DNA of 6,063 nucleotides from Ilumatobacteraceae bacterium (lineage in GTDB: Bacteria; Actinomycetota; Acidimicrobiia; Acidimicrobiales; Ilumatobacteraceae). The stretch lies in NCBI GenBank assembly GCA_025456105.1, contig JALOLG010000108.1, forward strand, positions 1-6,063, in the 5' to 3' direction. Below, piece by piece: positions 1 through 5,290 of this stretch (position 1 is the stretch's first letter; each line of letters begins with the position of its first letter). Both the position numbers and the translations under genes were made by a program. Below the pieces are notes generated by a model. The model searched no databases, was not told the DNA's origin, and was given only the letters and a program-made list of their open reading frames with translations.

Positions 1-305
1 GGGATCACGGCCGGGTCGTGCGACAGGTCGGCGTCGATCTGCACGACGACGTCGGCGCCACGGGCGATCGCCCACTCGAAGCCCGCCCGGTAGGCGTCGC
101 CGAGGCCGGACTTCGACGCCCGCTCGATCACCTCGATCGGACCCAGCTCGGCTGCGAGCCGGCGGGCGTGGGCGGCGGTGCCGTCGGGGCTGCCGTCGTC
201 GACGACGAGGATCGTGGCATCGGGCGCGGCGGCGCGCACGCCCCGGCAGAGCGTCTCGATGTTGTCGATCTCGTCGTAGGTGGGGACGACGACCACCGTG
301 TGCAC
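1..305 (-). CDS. Polyprenol-phosphate mannosyltransferase (DPM1/Ppm-type GT2), N-terminal part, cut by window edge
   Basis: Family-2 glycosyltransferase that by family would move mannose from GDP-mannose to a polyprenyl phosphate on the inner face of the membrane, giving the lipid-linked donor for lipoglycans and protein mannosylation. About 101 residues are visible; the C-terminal part lies outside the window. The start reads MHTVVVVPTYDE, the usual beginning of this family. Then come the nucleotide-binding VVDDGSPDG (residues 34-42), SGLGDAYRAGF (66-76) and QIDADLSHDP (89-98), which holds the DxD metal site (D91, D93). The combination of GLGxAYRAGF and DADLSHDP is specific to the DPM1/Ppm group within GT2. 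The GTG at 305 is chosen because it gives the family-standard N-terminus and lies 8 bases after a TAGTGT hexamer. An in-frame ATG at 326 would add seven residues without a Shine-Dalgarno sequence. It is transcribed divergently from the gene at 356. Whether a C-terminal membrane or acyltransferase domain follows cannot be seen. Confidence 0.88.
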   Translation of the reverse strand, partial: MHTVVVVPTYDEIDNIETLCRGVRAAAPDATILVVDDGSPDGTAAHARRLAAELGPIEVIERASKSGLGDAYRAGFEWAIARGADVVVQIDADLSHDPAVI

Positions 306-313
306 GGCGGCGA

Positions 314-319
314 ACACTA
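314..319 (-). promoter_or_regulatory. Candidate -10 element (TAGTGT) for the glycosyltransferase
   Basis: On the minus strand TAGTGT fits the actinobacterial -10 pattern TANNNT and ends 8 bases before the GTG at 305. This predicts a transcript starting at or next to the start codon, that is, a leaderless mRNA. No Shine-Dalgarno sequence precedes the GTG, which agrees. A good -35 is not visible; the hexamer 17 bases upstream (337-342, reads ACGACG) matches TTGACA at only three positions. Confidence 0.4.
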
Positions 320-342
320 GGCACATCGTCCCGGCGCGTCGT

Positions 343-348
343 TAGGCT
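343..348 (+). promoter_or_regulatory. Candidate -10 element (TAGGCT) for the operon starting at 356
   Basis: TAGGCT fits TANNNT and is separated by 7 bases from the GTG at 356, so transcription would begin at or just before the start codon. No Shine-Dalgarno sequence is present between 325 and 355. The identical hexamer precedes the phosphofructokinase GTG on the other strand, at 6 bases. The -35 position (320-325, GGCACA) is weak. Confidence 0.5.
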
Positions 349-355
349 CGGCCGC

Positions 356-643
356 GTGGCGACCCCCGAGCCCCGGCCGCTGTCGGCGATCCCGTCACCG
401 CTGGCGCGTGGCATCGCGTTCACGTCGATCCTGCTGGGCGGGCTGATCGGCGGGTTCATCGGGTACGCCCTGGTGTCGATCCAGTGCGAGGGCGACTGCG
501 CGGTGCCCACCGGGATCGGCCTGCTCGTGGGTGCCGTCGTGTGCGCGGTCGGGATGGCCGTGGTCGCCGTCCTGGCGCTCCGGGCGATGGGCGAGTGGCG
601 CGAGGTGCTCGACCGCGAAGCCGCCGGGCACGCGCCGCGATGA
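356..643 (+). CDS. Small two-TM membrane protein with glycine zipper and Cys pair, unknown function
   Basis: A 95-residue protein I do not recognise. It has a proline-rich N-terminus (1-17), a first membrane segment at about 18-42, a short loop, a second membrane segment at about 51-75, and a charged C-terminal stretch (76-95, including RAMGEWREVLDRE). The first segment has glycines at 28, 32 and 36 and again at 29 and 33, a glycine-zipper pattern that favours close helix packing. The loop carries C44 and C48 with acidic residues between them. The positive-inside rule suggests both termini are cytoplasmic and the Cys pair is outside, where it could form a disulfide. The GTG start is supported by a TAGGCT hexamer 7 bases upstream. 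Its stop overlaps the start of the next gene by 4 bases (ATGA), so the two are probably translationally coupled. Codon and base composition match the neighbours. Function is unknown. Confidence 0.75.
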   Translation: MATPEPRPLSAIPSPLARGIAFTSILLGGLIGGFIGYALVSIQCEGDCAVPTGIGLLVGAVVCAVGMAVVAVLALRAMGEWREVLDREAAGHAPR

Positions 644-1440
644 CACCCGGGCCCGACGAGCTGCTCGACCTGGCCGTCGAGCTCGCCACGTCGGCCGGGC
701 GGCTGGCGCTGGCAGGTCGGCGATCCGTGCACGAGATGGCGAGCGACGCCAAGTCGTCGCCCACCGATGCCGTCACGGAGTGGGACCGGCGCGCCGAGGC
801 GCACGTGGTGGAGGTGCTGGCTCGCCGGCGGCCCGACGATGCCGTCGTGGGCGAGGAGGGCGCCGCGCACCCGGGCACGTCGGGCGTCGAGTGGCTCGTC
901 GACCCGATCGATGGCACGACGAACTTCGTCTACGACCTGCCGTCGTGGTGCACGTCGATCGCGGCCGCCGTCGACGGCGTGGTGGTGGCCGGCGCCGTGT
1001 TCGCGCCGGTCGTCGACGAGCTCTTCACGGCCTCGGCGGGTGGCGGCGCCCGGCGCAACGGCACGCCGATCCGGGCGAGCGGCTGCACCGACCTCGGTCT
1101 GGCGCTGCTCGCCACGGGGTTCGCCTACGACCCCGCGCGCCGGCGCCAGCAGGCCGAGCTGCTCGTCGGGGTGCTCCCCCACGTCCGCGACATCCGTCGT
1201 CTCGGATCCGCCGCGATCGACCTGTGCCACGCGGCGTGCGGGCGCGTCGACGCCTACGTCGAGGCCGGCCTCAACCCCTGGGACTCGGCCGCCGGCCTGC
1301 TGATCGCGCACGAGGCCGGCTGCGCGTCGAGCGATCGCACCGGCGCGCCGGTGGGCTTCGACGACCTGGTGGTGTGCGCCCCGGCCATCCACGCCGACCT
1401 GCTCGCGCTCCTGCGCCGAGCGGAGCCGGCCGTCGGCTGA
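640..1440 (+). CDS. Inositol monophosphatase family protein (SuhB/ImpA-like)
   Basis: A 266-residue Mg2+-dependent phosphomonoesterase of the inositol monophosphatase family; full length for the family (about 260-280). Likely reaction: hydrolysis of inositol phosphate to myo-inositol, the head group of actinobacterial phosphatidylinositol and its mannosides. Metal-site motifs are complete: GEEG (71-74, E72), VDPIDGTTNF (87-96, D88 and D91) and NPWDSAAG (212-219, D215). The KSSPTDAVTEWD segment (38-49) is the usual mobile-loop and substrate region. DGTTNF is typical of SuhB/ImpA-type enzymes; HisN-like histidinol phosphatases usually have DGTKNF and CysQ types DGTKEF, so those roles are less likely, though substrate range in this family is broad. 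The ATG at 640 overlaps the upstream stop by 4 bases, there is no Shine-Dalgarno sequence, and the family-standard N-terminus begins here. This argues for translational coupling to the small membrane protein. Confidence 0.9.
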   Translation: MTPGPDELLDLAVELATSAGRLALAGRRSVHEMASDAKSSPTDAVTEWDRRAEAHVVEVLARRRPDDAVVGEEGAAHPGTSGVEWLVDPIDGTTNFVYDLPSWCTSIAAAVDGVVVAGAVFAPVVDELFTASAGGGARRNGTPIRASGCTDLGLALLATGFAYDPARRRQQAELLVGVLPHVRDIRRLGSAAIDLCHAACGRVDAYVEAGLNPWDSAAGLLIAHEAGCASSDRTGAPVGFDDLVVCAPAIHADLLALLRRAEPAVG

Positions 1441-1466
1441 TCGCCCGGGAACGCCCGGTGATCGCC
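1438..1466 (+). repeat. Direct repeat TGATCGCC x2, 21 bp apart, in the gap before the response regulator
   Basis: TGATCGCC occurs at 1438-1445 and again at 1459-1466, a spacing of 21 bp or about two helical turns; similarity extends a few bases either side (11 of 14 from 1436 and 1457). The first copy includes the TGA stop of the phosphatase gene. OmpR/PhoB-class regulators bind direct repeats on one DNA face, so an autoregulatory site is possible. Chance is also plausible in such GC-rich DNA, and a third copy lies at 4195-4202. Confidence 0.3.
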
Positions 1467-1470
1467 GGGC
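1453..1470 (+). other. Short GC stem-loop in the gap before the response regulator
   Basis: GCCCGG (1453-1458) and CCGGGC (1465-1470) are perfect complements around a 6-base loop. There is no following T-run, so it is not a standard intrinsic terminator. It could weaken read-through from the phosphatase gene or have no function. It overlaps the second copy of the TGATCGCC repeat. Confidence 0.25.
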
Positions 1471-1485
1471 CGGTGCCGGATCGGC

Positions 1486-1491
1486 CATCAT
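1486..1491 (+). promoter_or_regulatory. Weak candidate -10 (CATCAT) before the response regulator
   Basis: CATCAT ends 8 bases before the GTG at 1500. It keeps the conserved A2 and T6 of the -10 hexamer but not T1. The regulator start has no Shine-Dalgarno sequence, so an internal, near-leaderless promoter here is possible. No -35 is recognisable. Confidence 0.22.
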
Positions 1492-1499
1492 GGGCGCCC

Positions 1500-2180
1500 G
1501 TGGGCACCCGCATCCTGGCCGTCGAGGACGACGAGCGCATCCGCGCCGCCGTGAAGCTCGCCCTCGAGGACGAGGGCTGGACGGTCAGCGAGGCCGGTAG
1601 CGGCGAGGCGGCCATCGAGCAGTTCCAGCGCAGCGCGCCCGACGTGGTGCTGATCGACATCATGCTGCCCGGCATCGACGGCTTCGAGCTGTGCCGCACG
1701 CTCCGGCGCACGAGCGACGTGCCGATCGTGATGGTGACGGCCCGCAACGACACCCACGACATCGTCGCCGGGCTCGAGGCCGGTGCCGACGACTACCTCA
1801 CCAAGCCGTTCGCCCCGAAGGAGCTGTCGGCGCGCATCCGCGCCCTCCTGCGCCGCATCCGGCCGCTCTCGACGTCGCACGCACGACTCGTCTTCGGCGA
1901 CCTGGAGCTGGTCCCCGAGGAGGGCAAGGTGCTGCGCGACGGCCAGGAGGTGCACCTCACCAAGACCGAGTTCCGGCTGCTCTGCGAGCTCGCCGAGAAC
2001 CCAGGCAAGGTGTTCAGCCGCGAGAGCCTGCTCGACAAGGTGTGGGGCTACGACTACTTCGGTGACGGTCGCCTCGTCGACGTCCACATCCGTCGCCTCC
2101 GCACCAAGGTCGAGCACGACCCCGCCAACCCCCGGCACGTCGTCACCGTGCGCGGCCTGGGGTACCGGCTCCAGGCGTGA
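1500..2180 (+). CDS. mtrA: MtrA-like response regulator (OmpR/PhoB family)
   Basis: A 226-residue DNA-binding response regulator, the output partner of the sensor kinase that follows. The receiver domain (about 3-119) has the acidic pair E9/D10, phosphoacceptor D53 in LIDIMLPGIDG, T80 and K102 in TKPF, so all phosphotransfer residues are intact. The C-terminal winged helix (about 130-226) includes TKTEFRLL, the VWGY turn and the recognition-helix region RLVDVHIRRLRTKVE, ending TVRGLGYRL. AxKELxARIRALLRR and RLVDVHIRRLRTKVEHDPxNP closely resemble mycobacterial MtrA. In mycobacteria MtrA controls genes for division, cell-wall hydrolases and replication-linked functions; the target set here is inferred. 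The GTG at 1500 gives the standard N-terminus (GTRILAVEDDE). The frame is open upstream, but that part overlaps the phosphatase gene in another frame. The stop overlaps the kinase start by 4 bases (GTGA). Confidence 0.88.
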   Translation: MGTRILAVEDDERIRAAVKLALEDEGWTVSEAGSGEAAIEQFQRSAPDVVLIDIMLPGIDGFELCRTLRRTSDVPIVMVTARNDTHDIVAGLEAGADDYLTKPFAPKELSARIRALLRRIRPLSTSHARLVFGDLELVPEEGKVLRDGQEVHLTKTEFRLLCELAENPGKVFSRESLLDKVWGYDYFGDGRLVDVHIRRLRTKVEHDPANPRHVVTVRGLGYRLQA

Positions 2181-3595
2181 CCGACACCGCCCCCCGGCGG
2201 CGCCTGTCGCTCGGCCTGCGCCGTCGCATCCTGCTCATCTTCACGGTCGGGTCGATGATGCTGTCGGTCTTCCTGGCCGTGACCACCTACGGGCTCACCC
2301 AGACCAACGTGCTCGAAGGTCGCGACCGCACCAGCGTCGACACCGCGTTCCGCAACGCCCAGGTGGTGCAGAGCAGCCTGCGCGGCAACCCGCCCAACAT
2401 CAACGACGCGCTCGACGCGCTGGCGGGCTTCGGGGTGCAGCGACCGCTGATCTTCTTCCGCGGCGAGTGGTGGGGCGGCACGGGTCGCTTCCAGAGCGAT
2501 GCGCTGCCGTCCGAGCTCGTCGAGCGCGTGGTCGACGACCAGGTGCCCGCACGGATGATCATCGACGTCGCGGGCGACGCCAACATCGCGGTCGGCTGGC
2601 CGATCCCCGGTGTCGGTGCGTACTTCGAGTTCTTCGGTCTCGACGAGATCGAGGACACCCTCTCGAGCGTGCGGCTGTCGCTGGTCCTCGCCGGGATCGC
2701 CACCACCGGCCTGGGTGTGGTGCTCGGCGTGTTCGCCGCTCGCCGCGCCGTGCGGCCGGTGGGTGCCGCGGCGCAGGCGGCGAAGTCGTTCGCGGCGGGC
2801 CGGCTCGACACGCGCCTCGCCCCCACCGACGACCCCGACCTGAGCCTGCTCGCCCGGTCGTTCAACGACATGGCGGCCGCGCTCCAGCAGCGGGTCGAGC
2901 GCGACGCACGGTTCGCGTCCGACGTGAGCCACGAGCTGCGCTCGCCGCTCATGACCCTGAGCGCCTCGGTCGAGGTGATGGACGCCCGCCGTGACGAGAT
3001 GCCCGAGCGGGCGCAGGCTGCGCTCGACCTGCTGAAGAGCGACGTCCAGCGCTTCAGCGGGCTCGTCGAGGACCTGCTCGAGATCAGCCGCTTCGACGCC
3101 GGTGCCGTGCGGCTGCACCTCGAGGAGCTCGTCGCGGCCGAGTTCGTGCGCCAGGCCGTCGCCGTCTCGAGCCTGCCCGCCACCCCGGTGACCGTGGCGC
3201 CCGAGGCCGAGGAGGCCATCATCCGCGGCGACCGCCGTCGTCTCGCGCGCGCCATCGCGAACCTCATCGACAACGCGCGCGTGCACGGTGGTGGCGAGCC
3301 GGAGGTCTCGATCGAGGTCGTGGCCGACGACGACGAGCCGGCCGCGATCCACATCGCGGTCGACGACCACGGACCGGGTGTCCCGCCCGAGGAGCGCGAC
3401 CTCGTCTTCGAGCGGTTCGCCCGCGGCGGCGGTGCCGGTCGGCGCTCGAGCAGCGAGGGGGCCGGCCTCGGCCTCGCGCTGGTCGACGAGCACGTCCGGA
3501 TGCACGGTGGGCGGGTGTGGGTCACCGATCGCCCCGACGGCGAGCCCGGAGCGCGGTTCGTGATCCGGCTGCCGATCGCGGAGGAGCTCGCATGA
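2177..3595 (+). CDS. mtrB: MtrB-like sensor histidine kinase
   Basis: A 472-residue membrane histidine kinase. A basic cytoplasmic start (RRRLSLGLRRR) leads to TM1 (about 18-40), an extracytoplasmic sensor region of about 120 residues (41-163), TM2 (about 164-187), a HAMP linker (about 188-240), and a dimerisation domain with FASDVSHELRSPL (246-258), where H252 is the phosphorylated histidine. The ATPase domain has N box ANLIDNA (361-367), G1 DDHGPGV (396-402), F box FERF (411-414) and G2 GAGLGLAL (428-435). All catalytic motifs are intact. The H-box region and the DLLEISRFDAGAV segment resemble mycobacterial MtrB, which is longer (about 567 residues). The GTG start overlaps the regulator stop by 4 bases with only a weak CCAGG upstream, so translation is probably coupled. 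The sensor region is not recognisable as PAS, Cache or another named fold by eye; the signal sensed is unknown. Confidence 0.9.
   Translation: MTDTAPRRRLSLGLRRRILLIFTVGSMMLSVFLAVTTYGLTQTNVLEGRDRTSVDTAFRNAQVVQSSLRGNPPNINDALDALAGFGVQRPLIFFRGEWWGGTGRFQSDALPSELVERVVDDQVPARMIIDVAGDANIAVGWPIPGVGAYFEFFGLDEIEDTLSSVRLSLVLAGIATTGLGVVLGVFAARRAVRPVGAAAQAAKSFAAGRLDTRLAPTDDPDLSLLARSFNDMAAALQQRVERDARFASDVSHELRSPLMTLSASVEVMDARRDEMPERAQAALDLLKSDVQRFSGLVEDLLEISRFDAGAVRLHLEELVAAEFVRQAVAVSSLPATPVTVAPEAEEAIIRGDRRRLARAIANLIDNARVHGGGEPEVSIEVVADDDEPAAIHIAVDDHGPGVPPEERDLVFERFARGGGAGRRSSSEGAGLGLALVDEHVRMHGGRVWVTDRPDGEPGARFVIRLPIAEELA
3580..3586 (+). promoter_or_regulatory. Strong Shine-Dalgarno (GGAGGAG) for the GerMN lipoprotein
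   Basis: GGAGGAG lies 5 bases before the ATG at 3592, inside the last codons of the kinase gene. It fixes this start and allows translation independent of the 4-bp stop/start overlap. Confidence 0.7.
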
Positions 3596-4197
3596 CCACC
3601 CGACGACTCGTGGCGCTGGTCCTCGTCGTGGTCGCCCTCGCATCGGGGTGCGCCGTCCGGGTCGACTCCTCGCCGCGCGACATCCCAGCCGACGACCGCA
3701 CCCTCGAGCAGGCCGACGTCGGTGAGGGCGACGACACGGGCGACAGCCGCATCTACCTGCTCTCGCCCGGCGAGACGGGCCAGCAGCGCCAGCTCCGGTC
3801 GGCCCGCCGGGACGTCCCTGCCACGGCCGACGTGCTGCTCGGCGCGCTCTTCGCCGGCCCCACGCAGTCCGAGCTCGACGGGCGCATCGGCACCGCGATC
3901 CCCACCACGGTCGAGCTGCTCTCGACCCGCCCCGTCGGCGGGGTGCTGGTGGTCGACGTGTCGGAGGGGCTCGGCGACCTCACCGGGAACGCGCTCCTGC
4001 TGGCGGTCGCGCAGATCGTCTACACGGCGAGCGAGGTCGACGGTGTCGACGCGGTGCGGCTCACGGTGAACGGCATCGCCGAGGCGTGGCCCACCGGCGA
4101 CGGCCAGACGAGCACGACGGCGCTGAGCGTGTTCGACTACCCGGGCGTGGCGGAGTCCGCGCAGCCGGCGTTCCCGGCCGTGCCGGTGGCCGGCTGA
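3592..4197 (+). CDS. LpqB-like lipoprotein reduced to signal peptide, linker and GerMN domain
   Basis: A 201-residue exported lipoprotein. The signal peptide has TTRR, a hydrophobic core (6-18) and a lipobox ending ASGC, so C20 would be the lipidated residue and the mature protein is anchored to the outer face of the membrane. An acidic linker (about 28-52) is followed by a GerMN-type domain (about 53-165), recognisable from RIYLLSP, the segment DVLLGALFAGPTQSEL, the VVDVSEGLGDL strand and the ALLLAVAQIVYTASEVDGVDAVRLTVNG helix-strand unit. It occupies the place of lpqB after mtrA and mtrB. Mycobacterial LpqB (about 580 residues) interacts with the MtrB sensor region and has a large C-terminal beta-propeller domain; here the protein ends about 35 residues after the GerMN core with a Pro/Ala-rich tail. 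The stop is clean and followed by a convergent gene, so this looks like a genuinely short form, not a frameshift. Role as a kinase accessory is inferred from position. Confidence 0.82.
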   Translation: MTTRRLVALVLVVVALASGCAVRVDSSPRDIPADDRTLEQADVGEGDDTGDSRIYLLSPGETGQQRQLRSARRDVPATADVLLGALFAGPTQSELDGRIGTAIPTTVELLSTRPVGGVLVVDVSEGLGDLTGNALLLAVAQIVYTASEVDGVDAVRLTVNGIAEAWPTGDGQTSTTALSVFDYPGVAESAQPAFPAVPVAG

Positions 4198-4211
4198 TCG
4201 CCTGCGATCAG
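4194..4211. terminator. Inverted repeat spanning both convergent stop codons; possible bidirectional terminator
   Basis: CTGATCGC (4194-4201) and GCGATCAG (4204-4211) are perfect inverted repeats with 2 bases between, giving about 7 usable pairs. The left arm holds the TGA of the lipoprotein gene (4195-4197) and the right arm holds the complementary TCA, the stop of phosphofructokinase (4208-4210). An alternative stem, TCGCCT (4198-4203) with AGGCGA (4210-4215), overlaps it. Only 10 bases separate the two genes and there is no T-run on either strand, so Rho-independent termination in the classical sense is doubtful. Confidence 0.4.
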
Positions 4212-5239
4212 GCGAAGAAGACCGACGCCTCCTGGTAGAGGCTGATCGGCACCTGGCGCGTCTTGCCGACGGCGACGGTGAGCGGCGCCGTGGCGATGGC
4301 CTCGCCGCGCACGACCACCATCTGACCCCAGGCGCCCTGGTGCGCGGCATCGATGGCGGCCAGGCCGAACCGGGTGGACAGCACCCGGTCGAACGCGGTG
4401 GGCGTGCCGCCCCGCTGGACGTGGCCGAGCAGCACGGGCCGGGTCTCGAAGCCGGTGCGACGCCCGATCTCGTCGGCGATCAGCTGGCCGATCCCGCCGT
4501 GCACCTTGTGGCCGTACCGGTCGATCTCGGCCGGGCCGACCTCGATGGTGCCCGGTGCCGGCTCGGCCCCCTCGGCCACCACGACGATCGAGGCGTAGCG
4601 GCCGCGCTCGTGGCGGCGGGAGATGCGGTCGCAGACCTCGTCGATGTCGAACGGGTGCTCGGGCACCAGCACGACCGTGGCGCCGCCGGCGAGCCCGGCA
4701 TGGGTGGCGATCCAGCCGGCTTCACGGCCCATCACCTCGACGACCATGACGCGGTCGTGGCTCTCGGCAGTGGTGTGGAGCCGATCGATGGCGTCGGTGG
4801 CGATCTGCACGGCGGTGGTGAAGCCGAACGTGAGGTCGGTGCCCTCGATGTCGTTGTCGATGGTCTTGGGCACGCCCACCACCGGGATGCCGTGGTCGGT
4901 GAACAGCTTGCTCGCCACCGTCAGCGAGCCGTTGCCGCCGATGACCACGATGCCGTCGATCCCGAGGTCGGACATCGTGGCCCGCACCTGCTCGACGCCG
5001 TCCTCGAAGTCGAACGGGCTGCCACGCCGCGTGCCGAGCACCGTGCCGCCGCGCGGCAGCGTGCCGCGCATCGACTCCACCGTGAGCGGCATCGTGCGCC
5101 GCTGCAGCACGCCGTCCCACGCGTCGAGGAACCCGACGACCTCGTCGCCGTAGACGCGCTCACCCTTGCGGACGATCGCCCGGATGACGGCGTTGAGACC
5201 CGGGCAGTCGCCCCCACCCGTCAGCACTCCGATGCGCAC
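4208..5239 (-). CDS. pfkA: 6-phosphofructokinase (PfkA family, actinobacterial ATP/PPi-type)
   Basis: A 343-residue phosphofructokinase that phosphorylates fructose 6-phosphate to the 1,6-bisphosphate in glycolysis. Visible motifs: [14 protein letters not shown] (7-20), IGGNGSL (100-106), PKTIDND (124-130) with catalytic D128, EVMGR (168-172), AEG (222-224) and [10 protein letters not shown] (271-280). It is about 20 residues longer than E. coli PfkA; the extra sequence lies mainly around 225-250, as in actinobacterial enzymes. The phosphoryl-donor site is mixed: G104 is the ATP-type residue, while K125 in PKTIDND is the residue seen in pyrophosphate-dependent enzymes. Enzymes with this Gly plus Lys pair, such as streptomycete ones, are reported to be ATP-dependent, so ATP is the likelier donor. 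N103 replaces the Asp or Glu expected next to G104. The GTG start gives the standard [10 protein letters not shown] and lies 6 bases after TAGGCT. Convergent with the lipoprotein gene and divergent from the gene at 5291. Confidence 0.95.
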   Translation of the reverse strand: MRIGVLTGGGDCPGLNAVIRAIVRKGERVYGDEVVGFLDAWDGVLQRRTMPLTVESMRGTLPRGGTVLGTRRGSPFDFEDGVEQVRATMSDLGIDGIVVIGGNGSLTVASKLFTDHGIPVVGVPKTIDNDIEGTDLTFGFTTAVQIATDAIDRLHTTAESHDRVMVVEVMGREAGWIATHAGLAGGATVVLVPEHPFDIDEVCDRISRRHERGRYASIVVVAEGAEPAPGTIEVGPAEIDRYGHKVHGGIGQLIADEIGRRTGFETRPVLLGHVQRGGTPTAFDRVLSTRFGLAAIDAAHQGAWGQMVVVRGEAIATAPLTVAVGKTRQVPISLYQEASVFFA

Positions 5240-5245
5240 GGGCGG

Positions 5246-5251
5246 AGCCTA
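5246..5251 (-). promoter_or_regulatory. Candidate -10 element (TAGGCT) for phosphofructokinase
   Basis: On the minus strand TAGGCT (TANNNT pattern) ends 6 bases before the GTG at 5239. No Shine-Dalgarno sequence exists in that space, so a leaderless transcript is predicted. It is the same hexamer as at 343-348 on the plus strand. The -35 region (about 5269-5274) has no good match. Confidence 0.5.
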
Positions 5252-5276
5252 GGCAGGTCACCGGCCGCTGCGCTGG

Positions 5277-5282
5277 TAGAAC
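5277..5282 (+). promoter_or_regulatory. Weak candidate -10 (TAGAAC) for the gene at 5291
   Basis: TAGAAC ends 8 bases before the ATG at 5291. It has the TA of the -10 pattern but lacks the final T. No Shine-Dalgarno sequence is present, so a leaderless start is again plausible. No convincing -35 is visible. Confidence 0.3.
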
Positions 5283-5290
5283 CCCTGTCC

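Noticed and set aside
18..320. Plus-strand 100-codon open frame
   Set aside because: It is antisense to the glycosyltransferase, whose motifs are unmistakable on the minus strand.
306..326. ATG at 326 as the glycosyltransferase start
   Set aside because: It would add MCLVFAA before the family-standard N-terminus, has no Shine-Dalgarno, and lies upstream of the predicted transcript start; kept only as an alternative.
531..1499. Upstream extension of the response regulator frame
   Set aside because: It runs through the phosphatase gene in another frame and encodes Arg-rich sequence. The receiver domain starts normally at the GTG at 1500.
2054..4350. Very long open frames on the minus strand (529 and 687 codons) opposite the kinase and lipoprotein genes
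   Set aside because: They are antisense to genes with complete conserved motifs, have Arg/Ser/Pro-rich compositions with no recognisable domain, and are expected from high-GC codon usage.
390..5261. Scattered GTCAC motifs as possible MtrA binding sites
   Set aside because: Single copies occur inside coding regions and once at 5257-5261, never as the paired repeat expected for MtrA-type binding, so they are indistinguishable from chance.
4340..5290. Plus-strand open frame opposite phosphofructokinase, continuous with the small membrane gene at 5291
   Set aside because: The upstream part is antisense to a clear phosphofructokinase and has Asp/His/Arg-rich low-complexity sequence; only the part from the ATG at 5291 has a protein-like pattern.
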